This document shows positions 1 to 6,527 of a stretch of 9,359 bases of DNA, one piece after another. The stretch is from Vulcanimicrobiota bacterium (GTDB lineage Bacteria > Eremiobacterota > Eremiobacteria > Baltobacterales > Baltobacteraceae): the NCBI GenBank assembly GCA_030042755.1, contig JASHZC010000270.1, positions 1 through 9,359 of the forward strand. Reading direction: 5' to 3'. The stretch's first letter is position 1, and each line of letters starts with the position of its first letter. The translations under genes and the position numbers were made by a program. The notes under the pieces are model-generated. The model did no database searches and was not told the DNA's origin. It was given only the letters and a program-made list of their open reading frames with translations.

Positions 1-44
1 GCGCAATCATGCGCGGCGCGGATCGCAACGAAGGGCAGTCATAA
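1..44 (+). CDS. C-terminal tail of an upstream gene, probably phosphate permease PstC (partial)
   Basis: A reading frame entering from the left edge encodes AIMRGADRNEGQS and stops at TAA (42-44), one base before the GTG start of pstA. The short, charged tail would suit the cytoplasmic end of an ABC permease. In pst operons pstC normally lies directly upstream of pstA, so PstC is the natural guess. Only 13 residues are visible, with no diagnostic motif, so the identity rests on context alone. Confidence 0.45.
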   Translation, partial: AIMRGADRNEGQS

Positions 45-45
45 C

Positions 46-918
46 GTGGCGACGATGACGCGAGCGATGACCGGCGTAGCGCCGAAGACCTGGGCGAGCC
101 GCACGTGGTGGGGACTGTCGGTTGCGTGCCTCGTTGCCGTAATCGGGATTTTGTTCTCGATCTTTGCGTTCGTCATTGCACGCGGCGTGCCGGCGCTACG
201 GCCGGAAATCTTCGTAACGACGACGACGGGTATCGCGGGCGGCCTGCTCAACGCAATCGCCGGAACGTTCATGCTCGTCTTTTCCGGACTGTTCATCGTG
301 GTGTTGATTGGACTCGGCACGGCGATTTGGACGGTAGAGTTTGCGCCGCCGTGGGGCCAAAAGGTAATTCGCTTCATGGTCGACGTTCTGGTTGGCGTTC
401 CGTCGATCGTGGTCGGGTATTTTCTCTACGTGGCGCTGGTCGAAATGGCGGGCTGGGGATTTTCGCTTGTAGCTGGGGCGTTGGCGCTCGCGATCTTCAT
501 GTTGCCGTACGTGGTGCGCGCTGCCGACGTTGCATTGACCAACGTGCCGACGGGGTTGAAGGAAGGCGCGTTCGCTTTAGGCGCGCGGCCGGCGATGGTG
601 ATCTCATCGATTAATCTTCCGTACGCGCTGCCCGGCATCTTGACCGGCGTCTTGGTCGCGACGGGGATCGGACTTGGCGAAACGGCGCCGCTGATTTATA
701 CCGCGGGCTGGTCGAACTACTTGCCGAAGCTCGCGCTGACGCATTCGCCGGTGGGATATCTTACCTACGTCGTGTGGACGTACATCAATCAGCCGTTCGA
801 GCAATCGCATCAACTCGCATACGCCGCGGCAGCATTGCTGATGATCTTCGTCTTCTTGACGAACCTCTTGGCGCGCAGCTTCGTGGAGTACAAGCTCGGC
901 AAAGGTCGCGCGCGGTAG
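46..918 (+). CDS. pstA: Phosphate ABC transporter permease PstA
   Basis: This is one of the two inner-membrane permease subunits of the high-affinity phosphate importer PstSCAB. The 290-residue protein is full length for the family. It has a first membrane helix at about residues 22-45 and further hydrophobic segments near 74-97, 115-133, 138-160, 193-213 and 256-277. Family landmarks are visible: GIAGGLLNAIAGT (62-74), DVLVGVPSIVVG (113-124), the EAA cytoplasmic loop that contacts the ATPase (LKEGAFALGA, 171-180, followed by LPYALPGILTG at 191-201), and GLGETAPLIYTA (209-220). The GTG start at 46 has an AAGGG Shine-Dalgarno-like stretch at 31-35 and follows the upstream stop by one base, implying co-transcription. 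An ATG at 55 is a weaker alternative start. The expected pstB ATPase gene does not follow; a repeat block begins six bases after the stop codon. Confidence 0.95.
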   Translation: MATMTRAMTGVAPKTWASRTWWGLSVACLVAVIGILFSIFAFVIARGVPALRPEIFVTTTTGIAGGLLNAIAGTFMLVFSGLFIVVLIGLGTAIWTVEFAPPWGQKVIRFMVDVLVGVPSIVVGYFLYVALVEMAGWGFSLVAGALALAIFMLPYVVRAADVALTNVPTGLKEGAFALGARPAMVISSINLPYALPGILTGVLVATGIGLGETAPLIYTAGWSNYLPKLALTHSPVGYLTYVVWTYINQPFEQSHQLAYAAAALLMIFVFLTNLLARSFVEYKLGKGRAR

Positions 919-923
919 CGGTA

Positions 924-1028
924 CCTTCGTCCTTCGCCCTTCGTCCTTCGTCCTTCGACTACGCGCGCTTCGCGCGCTCCGCTCAGGATGACAAGGATGG
1001 TGAGCGCGCTCGGCTCAGGATGACAGGG
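924..1028. repeat. REP-like palindromic repeat block 1 (3' of pstA)
   Basis: The block opens with five tandem heptads CCTTCGN (924-958). A hairpin follows, GCGCGC-TTC-GCGCGC (963-977), and then the conserved right arm CCGCTCAGGATGACAAGG (979-996). A second, partial unit at 1002-1028 lacks the CCTTCG arm. It consists of the perfect 10-bp palindrome GAGCGCGCTC (1002-1011) followed by GGCTCAGGATGACAGGG (1012-1028). Related copies lie at 5152-5262 and 8593-8872. Its place just behind a stop codon fits a transcript-end or REP-type element, but there is no U-tract, so termination is an inference. Confidence 0.9.
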
Positions 1029-1033
1029 TTGGT

Positions 1034-1065
1034 GCGACAAAATATTGTCCAATAGGGCTATTTTT
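1034..1065 (+). promoter_or_regulatory. AT-rich promoter-like segment with inverted repeat upstream of the hydrolase operon
   Basis: This AT-rich patch contrasts with its GC-rich surroundings. It carries GACAA-AATA-TTGTC (1036-1049), a 5-bp inverted repeat around a 4-bp centre. A weak sigma70-like pair can be drawn: GCGACA (1034-1039) and TATTTT (1059-1064), each 4/6 to consensus, with a long 19-bp spacer. The inverted repeat would overlap the -35 element, as a repressor site might. AATAG-GG-CTATT followed by TTTT (1051-1065) could alternatively be a poor terminator of pst transcription. Low confidence; it is the only promoter-like sequence in the gap. Confidence 0.3.
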
Positions 1066-1088
1066 GAGCGGGGCAGAACCTATGGGTT

Positions 1089-2099
1089 ATGCGTGTTATC
1101 GTGCACAGAATTGCTGCGTTCTGCTCGCTCGTCTTGTGTTGTGGCGCCGCGTTGGCACCTTCGGCGGCGAATCTGTATGCGAGGCCAGGCTATGTATTCT
1201 ACGTAGACCGGCATCGCGTCAATCTCGTGTGTGTCGGATCCGGCCGGCCGGTGGTCGTGCTCGACGCGGGTCTTGGCGATTGGTCTCCATCCTGGATTCC
1301 CGTGCAACGCAGCTTGGCTTCGATAACCACTACGTGCGCGTACGATCGCGCAGGGCTCGGATTTAGCGAAGGTTCCCGTGCTCCGCGTACGTCGATGGAG
1401 ATCGCAGCCGAGCTGCACGCGCTCTTGCTTGCCGCCAAGCTACCACCGCCATACGTGCTCGTGGGTCATTCGTTCGGCGGACTGAACCAGCAGGCGTTCG
1501 CGGAGCGCTATTTGCCGGACGTCGCGGGGCTCGTATTTGTGGACAGCACCGTTGACGCCCCATTTCCCGCATTCATGAAAGAACTTACCGATTCGCAGCT
1601 GGCAGCAGGCCGAAAGTGTGCTGCGATGGCGCGCGCGAACCTGTTTCGCTCGGACTCGGCATCATTTGAGAATTGCTTTCACTGGCTGTGGGGGCTGGAT
1701 TCGCTGCCAAACAATGGCATCACGCCGGAACTTCGCTTAGCGGTGCGAGAGCAGGCACGGCATCCTGCACCATATGACGCCGGCGTATCGGAGTTGGCGT
1801 TGGTACCTGAGAGCCTGAAAGAAGTGCGCGCGCATCCGCGTTCGTACGGCTCGGTTCCGATGGTCGTGCTCACCGCAACGACGCACGGCGAGAGCCAACT
1901 TCCGCCTGCCATGCGCAGTGCAATGCTGCACTTCGAGCCGAAGTGGCGCGCGGCTCAGGACCAGCTCGCCGCGCGCTCCACGTGCACGCGGCACGAGCTT
2001 GTCGATAGCGATCATTACATTCAGTTCTATCGTCCGCAAGTCGTAATCGATGCGGTAACGCGTGTCGTAACGCAGGTTCGCGCGGGGAAATGCACGTGA
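1089..2099 (+). CDS. Exported alpha/beta-fold hydrolase
   Basis: This is a serine hydrolase of the alpha/beta-fold superfamily; its substrate cannot be read from the sequence. The 336-residue protein begins with a basic N-terminus and a hydrophobic stretch (residues 8-23), followed by plausible signal peptidase sites (ALA at 21-23 or SAA at 25-27), so it is probably periplasmic. The fold is clear: VVVLDAGLGDWSPSW (55-69, oxyanion region), AYDRAGLGFSEG (84-95), the nucleophile elbow GHSFGG (126-131, Ser128), and a late histidine in DSDHYIQFYRP (His309). The acid is uncertain: Asp152 in VFVDST is one candidate and a residue near 265-270 is another. The ATG start has only a poor ribosome site (TGGG). 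It is the first gene of a three-gene operon, and its stop overlaps the start of the PBP4-like gene. No clear promoter decides the start; a GTG at 1101 is also possible. Confidence 0.88.
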   Translation: MRVIVHRIAAFCSLVLCCGAALAPSAANLYARPGYVFYVDRHRVNLVCVGSGRPVVVLDAGLGDWSPSWIPVQRSLASITTTCAYDRAGLGFSEGSRAPRTSMEIAAELHALLLAAKLPPPYVLVGHSFGGLNQQAFAERYLPDVAGLVFVDSTVDAPFPAFMKELTDSQLAAGRKCAAMARANLFRSDSASFENCFHWLWGLDSLPNNGITPELRLAVREQARHPAPYDAGVSELALVPESLKEVRAHPRSYGSVPMVVLTATTHGESQLPPAMRSAMLHFEPKWRAAQDQLAARSTCTRHELVDSDHYIQFYRPQVVIDAVTRVVTQVRAGKCT

Positions 2100-3541
2100 C
2101 GATCGACGCAATTCTTGCGCGGCACGATGAAGCACGTTCGCGGTTGGGCGTAGCGTTCTACGATCTGGAGGCGAAGCGCTTTGTCTACGAACGCAACAGC
2201 AGCGAACTATTCGCGGGCGCGTCGACAACGAAAGTCCTCACGTGCGCTGCGGCGCTTCACGCTCTCGGTGAAGAGTATCGCTTTGTCACGCAGGTCGTCC
2301 GCACGGGCGATATCGACGAGCGCGGCGTCTTGCATGGCGACCTCGTTCTGGTTGCGTCGGGCGATCCCAACCTTTCGGGCCGCATCAACGAACGCGACGA
2401 ATTGGATTTCTGCGATTACGATCACGCGTTGGCGGGAAGCGGCTACGACGTTGGCGTCGTCGAACGCGACCCGCTGCTGGTTCTTCGGGGATTTGCGGAT
2501 CAGATCGCTGCCGCAGGGATTCGTGAAGTAGCGGGCATTGTCGCCGTCGATCTTGCCGCCTTCGCAGACGCCGGACCCGAAGCGGGAACGGCTGCCGTGA
2601 TTTCGTCCGTGGCCGTCAACGACAACTTCGTCGATTTGACGTTCACCGCGAGCGAGCGCGAGGGCGAACCGGTCGAGATCGTCGCGAGTCCGGTGACGAC
2701 GTACGTTCGCATCGTCAATCGTCTTGTTACCGGAGCGCGAGGTGCGACGCACGACGTTCGCCTTGTCACGCATACCGACGAGCGCGGACGAGCGGTTGTC
2801 GAAGTCGCCGGCGTCGTTCCGGCGGGTGAAATGAAGCGAGGCGGCTATCCTGTGCCATCACCGGCCGCTTTTGCAGCCGCGGCGTTCGCAAGCGTGCTGG
2901 AACACCGAGGCATACGCGTTGCGGGGGGACCTGCGGTCGCACCGATGTCCGAGTACCGCGATGCGGGTGTCGTCGCGGTACACCGGTCGCCGCCGTTGCG
3001 CGAAGTCGTGAAAGTCGTTTTGAAAGTCAGCCAAAACCTTCACGCGGAAATGCTGCTTCGCGCGGCGGAGCACGCAGACGGCGGCGACATGGGGAACACG
3101 TATACGGCGCAGCGAGAGCTGATCGCGTTGCTTGGGCTGGACGACGACGGCGTCTTTCAGGGCGACGGCTGTGGCGCGGCGGGCACGTTTACGGCTCGGT
3201 TCATGTGCGCGTTTCTGGCCGGAATTCGCGATCTCTCATTCGCCGACGCGTTCGAACGCGCGCTGCCTGTTCTTGGGCGTGACGGGACACTGCACGGCGT
3301 TCAGAGGGGAAGTCTTGCAGCAGTCGCCGGAGCAGTTCACGCAAAGACCGGCACGATGGGGTATTACGATCGGATTTTTTCGCGGCCATTCGTTTCTGCA
3401 AAGGCGCTTGCGGGTTACATGACGACTGCAAAGGGAACGGAACTCGCCTTTGCCGTTTTTCTGCAGAATTTTCCGGGTAGTGTGGATGAAGCCGGGGAAC
3501 TGCTCGGTTCGATCGCCGTTGCCGGTTACGACGAGCTGTGA
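2096..3541 (+). CDS. dacB: PBP4/DacB-type D-alanyl-D-alanine carboxypeptidase/endopeptidase (S13), without visible signal peptide
   Basis: This family cleaves the terminal D-Ala of murein stem peptides or the D-Ala-mDAP cross-link. Counting from an upstream ATG at 2090, all active-site motifs are intact: S45-TT-K48 (FAGASTTK), S314-Q-N316 (KVSQNLHAEML) and K419-T-G421 (HAKTGTM). Other family signatures are GDLVLVASGDPNLSG (83-97), SSVAVNDN (172-179), FQGDGCGA (356-363, where DGSG is usual) and LPVLGRDGTL (392-401). The start is chosen at GTG 2096. GGGGAA (2084-2089) lies six bases before it, whereas it directly abuts ATG 2090, which leaves no spacing. The GTG also forms a GTGA overlap with the upstream stop, as at the next junction. 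The protein begins almost directly with the catalytic domain, and no hydrophobic leader is seen. That is odd for an enzyme normally acting in the periplasm. Confidence 0.93.
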   Translation: MTIDAILARHDEARSRLGVAFYDLEAKRFVYERNSSELFAGASTTKVLTCAAALHALGEEYRFVTQVVRTGDIDERGVLHGDLVLVASGDPNLSGRINERDELDFCDYDHALAGSGYDVGVVERDPLLVLRGFADQIAAAGIREVAGIVAVDLAAFADAGPEAGTAAVISSVAVNDNFVDLTFTASEREGEPVEIVASPVTTYVRIVNRLVTGARGATHDVRLVTHTDERGRAVVEVAGVVPAGEMKRGGYPVPSPAAFAAAAFASVLEHRGIRVAGGPAVAPMSEYRDAGVVAVHRSPPLREVVKVVLKVSQNLHAEMLLRAAEHADGGDMGNTYTAQRELIALLGLDDDGVFQGDGCGAAGTFTARFMCAFLAGIRDLSFADAFERALPVLGRDGTLHGVQRGSLAAVAGAVHAKTGTMGYYDRIFSRPFVSAKALAGYMTTAKGTELAFAVFLQNFPGSVDEAGELLGSIAVAGYDEL

Positions 3542-5148
3542 GAAGTTTTCGAGCGCTTCTCGCCATCGCACTCGAGATTTCGCTGCTTGCGGGCTGCACT
3601 AAGGGCGCGAGCGTACGATCGAATGACGAGCTGGTCGTTGCCGTTGCCACCGAACCGCAATCTCTCAATCCACTTTTGCTCGAGGGCCCCATCGGCACCA
3701 TGGTCGGAAGTTTGATCTATTCGTATCTGTTGGCCGACGGCCCAAACGGCGAGATGATACCGGAAGTCGCGAAAGAAGTCCCGACGCTTCGCAACGGCGG
3801 GATCTCACCGGACGGCCGGCGCGTCGTCTATCACCTTCGTCGCGACGTCCGATGGCAAGACGGCGCGAAGCTCACCGCGCGCGACTGCGTGTTCACGTAT
3901 CGTGCCGTGCTGAATCCGAATAACGCGATTCCCTCGCGCTACGGTTACGACGACATAGAATCGGTGACTGCTCCCGACGACTACACGCTCGTGGTGAAGC
4001 TGGCGCATCCCGTGCGCAGTGCCATTGACGGATTTCTGGCGCCGGATGGCAATTACGCGATCATGCCCGAGCATCTGCTTGCGAAATATCCCAACGTCAA
4101 CCAGATCAGCTTTAACACGCAGCCGGTTGGGTCGGGTCCTTATCGCGTCGTGGAATGGATGCATGGCGATCACGTCTTGCTGCAAGCGAATCGGCTGTAT
4201 TTTCGTGGGGCGCCGCACATCAAGGAGCTACTGCTGAAGTTCGTGCCCGACAGCGTCACGACGCTGAATCAACTTCGGGACGGAGAGGTCGACGCCGCGT
4301 TCGATTTGGATCCGGAGCTGTCTCAGCAGGCTCAGGATATACCAAACGTGCGCGTCGTGTTTTCGCCATACAGTGGGATGGGCGTGCTCGTGCTGAACGC
4401 GGAGCGCGGACCGACTGCGAATCCTCGCGTCAGGGAAGCGATTGCAAGCGCTTTGGACGACAAAACGATCGTCGCGAAAGTCGCGCGCGGCACATTCTTG
4501 GCGCGCAACGGACGGCGCGTACTGTTGCTGATGCCGAGTGGAGATGTGACGCAGAGTCCGGCGTACGATCCGGTGCGCGCTCGTGCGCTGCTCGATGAGG
4601 CCGGTTGGACTGTTGGGAGCGATGGCGTTCGGCGCAAGGAAGGCCGTCGTCTCGAGCTTACGCTCATCACTAGTCCCGCTCAACCGATGTCCGCGGCGGT
4701 TACGGTGCTCGTGCAAGCCGCGTTGATCAGGGTTGGCATCGACACGACGATTCACAGCTATGCATCGGCGATCTATAAGGTGCCGGCGAGTGCGGGTGGG
4801 CCGCTTTTCGCCGGTCGCTTTTCGCTGGCGTATCTTTTGATTACAACCGGCGACGACGGCGATCTGGATTTCCTCTACGATTGCTCGCAGCGTCCGCCGC
4901 AGGGCTTCGACATTTCGCGTCTGTGCGATCGGCGCGTCGACGCAATTGCCGAAGCGGGCTCGCAATCGCTCGACCCAGCCGTCGTTCGGCGCGAGAATGC
5001 GCGGCTAGAATTGCTGCTGGAAGAAGATGTGCCCGAGGTGGTGCTCTATCAGCCGCAGCGCGTCAGCGCGTTCTCCAAGCGTCTGCGCGGGTTCAATCCG
5101 TCGGCGGTGTCGCCGTACACGAACTCGTGGAAGTGGACGTTGCGGTAG
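3538..5148 (+). CDS. Family-5 (Dpp/Opp-type) peptide-binding lipoprotein of an ABC importer
   Basis: This is an extracytoplasmic solute-binding protein of the SBP_bac_5 family, which delivers di- or oligopeptides, nickel or related ligands to ABC permeases. It has 536 residues, full length. The N-terminus MRSFRALLAIALEISLLAGC is a lipoprotein signal with lipobox LAGC, so Cys20 should be lipidated. Landmarks are ATEPQSLNPLL (37-47), VVYHLRRDVRWQDGAKLTA (96-114) with DCVFTYRAVLNP (116-127), QPVGSGPYRVVEW (195-207), LRDGEVDAAFDLDPE (246-260) and YDPVRARALLDEAGW (343-357). The start is GTG at 3538, giving a 4-bp GTGA overlap with the dacB stop, so translation is coupled. No permease or ATPase gene follows: the gene ends at a repeat block facing a convergent neighbour. 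It therefore looks like an orphan binding protein that must borrow permeases encoded elsewhere. Murein peptides are a reasonable ligand guess given the PBP4 neighbour, but that is unproven. Confidence 0.93.
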   Translation: MRSFRALLAIALEISLLAGCTKGASVRSNDELVVAVATEPQSLNPLLLEGPIGTMVGSLIYSYLLADGPNGEMIPEVAKEVPTLRNGGISPDGRRVVYHLRRDVRWQDGAKLTARDCVFTYRAVLNPNNAIPSRYGYDDIESVTAPDDYTLVVKLAHPVRSAIDGFLAPDGNYAIMPEHLLAKYPNVNQISFNTQPVGSGPYRVVEWMHGDHVLLQANRLYFRGAPHIKELLLKFVPDSVTTLNQLRDGEVDAAFDLDPELSQQAQDIPNVRVVFSPYSGMGVLVLNAERGPTANPRVREAIASALDDKTIVAKVARGTFLARNGRRVLLLMPSGDVTQSPAYDPVRARALLDEAGWTVGSDGVRRKEGRRLELTLITSPAQPMSAAVTVLVQAALIRVGIDTTIHSYASAIYKVPASAGGPLFAGRFSLAYLLITTGDDGDLDFLYDCSQRPPQGFDISRLCDRRVDAIAEAGSQSLDPAVVRRENARLELLLEEDVPEVVLYQPQRVSAFSKRLRGFNPSAVSPYTNSWKWTLR

Positions 5149-5151
5149 CGC

Positions 5152-5262
5152 GCTTCGTCCTTCGTCCTTCGACTACGGCGCTTCGCGCCTCCGCTCAGGA
5201 TGACAAGGTTAGTGCGCGCATCCGCTCAGGATGACAAGGTTAGTGCGCGCCTCCGCTCAGGG
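5152..5262. repeat. REP-like palindromic repeat block 2 between convergent genes
   Basis: The block begins three bases after the stop of the binding-protein gene. It has heptads gCTTCGT, CCTTCGT and CCTTCGA (5152-5172), then the hairpin GGCGC-TTC-GCGCC (5177-5189), then the arm TCCGCTCAGGATGACAAGG (5190-5208). The arm with its tail (GTTAGTGCGCGC) is tandemly repeated with a 31-bp period, at 5190, 5221 and 5252. The third copy is cut short and runs into the stop codon of the minus-strand DUF1345 gene (5263-5265). The position between two converging genes suits a bidirectional transcript end. Confidence 0.9.
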
Positions 5263-6039
5263 TCAGTTGGGTTGGGCCGTTAATAGGTTGCTTGCGAGGT
5301 TGACGCCGAGCGCCAGGATTGCGGTGTTGTACACGAACGAGAGGAGTCCGTGGAAGAGTACGACGACGCGCACTCCCGGGTCGGTGATCTTTACGTCCGA
5401 CACCTGGAACGTCATGCCTACCGTGAATGAGAAGTAGGCGAAATCGTAGTCGTCGGGCTCGCGCGTTCGTGGAAAGCGTAAGCCGCGTTCGGGCCTTCCG
5501 TCTTTATCCCAGTCATAGTAATAGAGATGGGCGTAGCGGAACGTGAACATCGTGTGCATCAGCAGCCAACCGAGTGCGAGCGCAAGAACGCCGACCGTTA
5601 ACGCTACTCCTCGATTTGCGCTCGACATATGCTCTCCGGGACCGAGTATCGTGATCGCGGAGGCGAGGCCGCCGAAGACGGTACACAACACGATGATGAC
5701 CTGAGCGCCTTTTCCAGGGTCCCTCGGGGAAGCGCGACGGAGCGTTTCTGCTGCATTCTTGCGCAGCCCAATAGTCCAGTCTGAAAGAAGTATGATGAAG
5801 GCGGCGACGTCGTATGCTACGCCCGCTCGAATCGGACCATGCAGCCAGGGCCTCGCGAAAAATAACACGGCAGCCCCCACGAGCAAACCTCCGCCGATCG
5901 CAATCCAACGAACGACGAACCAGGATTGCGCAGCGCGAGCTAGCGTTAGCCCATCTCCGCGGTTGAGCGGTTTGCTTTTGCGCGCGCTTCGATGTCGGCC
6001 CGAATCGCCTTCAGGTCGTCGGAGCGTCGCTGCGCCCAC
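5263..6039 (-). CDS. DUF1345-family integral membrane protein
   Basis: This membrane protein family has no established function. Hydrophobic segments lie at about residues 40-62, 74-92, 112-132, 145-165 and 225-250 (258-residue reading). The C-terminal half carries the family-typical block DDYDFAYFSFTVGMTFQVSD (196-215), followed by FHGLLSFVYNTAILALGVN (229-247). The start is unclear. The GTG at 6039 has no visible ribosome site and overlaps the upstream HxlR gene by 94 bp. The next in-frame GTG, at 5880, is preceded by GGAGG with seven bases spacing, but it would cut off most of the first membrane helix. The longer start is listed because that helix looks genuine, not because its initiation signal is good. 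The TGA stop lies inside a truncated repeat copy. The gene is probably co-transcribed with the regulator gene. Confidence 0.85.
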   Translation of the reverse strand: MGAATLRRPEGDSGRHRSARKSKPLNRGDGLTLARAAQSWFVVRWIAIGGGLLVGAAVLFFARPWLHGPIRAGVAYDVAAFIILLSDWTIGLRKNAAETLRRASPRDPGKGAQVIIVLCTVFGGLASAITILGPGEHMSSANRGVALTVGVLALALGWLLMHTMFTFRYAHLYYYDWDKDGRPERGLRFPRTREPDDYDFAYFSFTVGMTFQVSDVKITDPGVRVVVLFHGLLSFVYNTAILALGVNLASNLLTAQPN

Positions 6040-6392
6040 TCGCAGAGCACAGACAAGGGCTGCATCACGTCTTCACCCAGTGGAGTCAGCGAATATTCAA
6101 CGCGCGGGGGAACTTCGGCGAAAACGTCGCGCTGGACAAAGCGGCGCGTTTCGAGTTCGCGTAATGTCGAGGTCAGCATCTTCGGTGATGCGCTCGGCAT
6201 GAGGCGCTGCAAGTCGCTGTAGCGCTTGCGACCCGAGGAGAGCGCATAGATCAAGAGGATGGCCCACTTGTCGGCAAGCAACGCAATGGCTTGGTGGCCA
6301 GCGCACGTCTCGTCGAAAATCGTCAGATTATGAATGCGCTCGGTCGCCGCGCTTGCCCACTGGTTGAGATCGGTGTTTTCCGTTTCGCTCAT
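5946..6392 (-). CDS. HxlR-family winged-helix transcriptional regulator
   Basis: This is a DNA-binding regulator of the HxlR (DUF24) family, 148 residues against a usual 100-150. The core is ALLADKWAILLIYALSSG (37-54), a helix-turn-helix in YSDLQRLMPSASPKMLTSTL (58-77), and the wing DVFAEVPPRVEYSLTPLG (89-106), which is the family hallmark. Cys30 (DETCAGHQAI) sits where many members keep a conserved N-terminal cysteine. In YodB- and HypR-type members that residue senses electrophiles or quinones through thiol chemistry. There is a second cysteine at 117. The gene is transcribed away from the EamA/MRJP genes across a 135-bp gap and lies upstream of DUF1345 on the same strand. It plausibly controls both directions. 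Its own ribosome site is weak (GAAAG). Confidence 0.93.
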   Translation of the reverse strand: MSETENTDLNQWASAATERIHNLTIFDETCAGHQAIALLADKWAILLIYALSSGRKRYSDLQRLMPSASPKMLTSTLRELETRRFVQRDVFAEVPPRVEYSLTPLGEDVMQPLSVLCEWAQRRSDDLKAIRADIEARAKANRSTAEMG

Positions 6393-6527
6393 CAGGTACT
6401 TTCACGTACGTAATGCACCGCGGAGTACATTCTTCTCATCGACGCCCGCCGCGTGGCATCATAAGTCTCCGCGCGGAAATTTCTTGGCGAAGGGGGAAAC
6501 CCTTGCCGATCGATGGGAGGAGGTCGA
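6393..6527. promoter_or_regulatory. Divergent promoter/operator region between the HxlR and EamA genes
   Basis: This gap must hold promoters for both directions. GTAC occurs three times near the HxlR start, at 6396-6399, 6406-6409 and 6425-6428, with spacings of 10 and 19 bp (about one and two helical turns). The middle copy lies in the 8-bp palindrome ACGTACGT (6404-6411), and GTACT (6396-6400) and AGTAC (6424-6428) form an inverted repeat. These are candidate binding sites for the HxlR protein. On the minus strand TATGAT (6458-6463) resembles a -10 box, but no convincing -35 box is seen. No good plus-strand promoter was recognised. Confidence 0.4.
6486..6507 (+). other. 5'-leader hairpin ahead of the EamA ribosome-binding site
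   Basis: GGC-g-AAGGG and CCCTT-GCC can form an 8-bp stem with one bulged G around a GGAAA loop. The hairpin ends eight bases before the strong GGGAGGAGG ribosome site (6515-6523). It could stabilise the message or modulate translation, but it matches no riboswitch known to me and may be incidental in GC-rich DNA. Confidence 0.35.

Noticed and set aside
810..1052. Minus-strand reading frame through repeat block 1 encoding an ILSGAREARVVEG-type peptide
   Set aside because: It is the translation of the palindromic repeat plus the antisense of pstA; similar peptides would arise at every repeat copy.
1051..1065. Rho-independent terminator (AATAG-GG-CTATT plus T-run)
   Set aside because: The stem is AT-rich and short with a two-base loop, so it is too weak to call; mentioned only as an alternative reading of the promoter-like segment.
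2207..2773. 188-codon minus-strand open frame
   Set aside because: It is antisense to the catalytic region of the PBP4-like gene, which has clear family motifs; no evidence supports a second gene.
4228..4965. 245-codon minus-strand open frame
   Set aside because: It lies entirely antisense to the binding-protein gene, has no family motifs and is Arg/His-rich, as expected of a shadow frame in GC-rich DNA.
6513..6527. Upstream ATG start for the EamA transporter
   Set aside because: It would place the GGGAGGAGG ribosome site inside the coding sequence and has no good site of its own.
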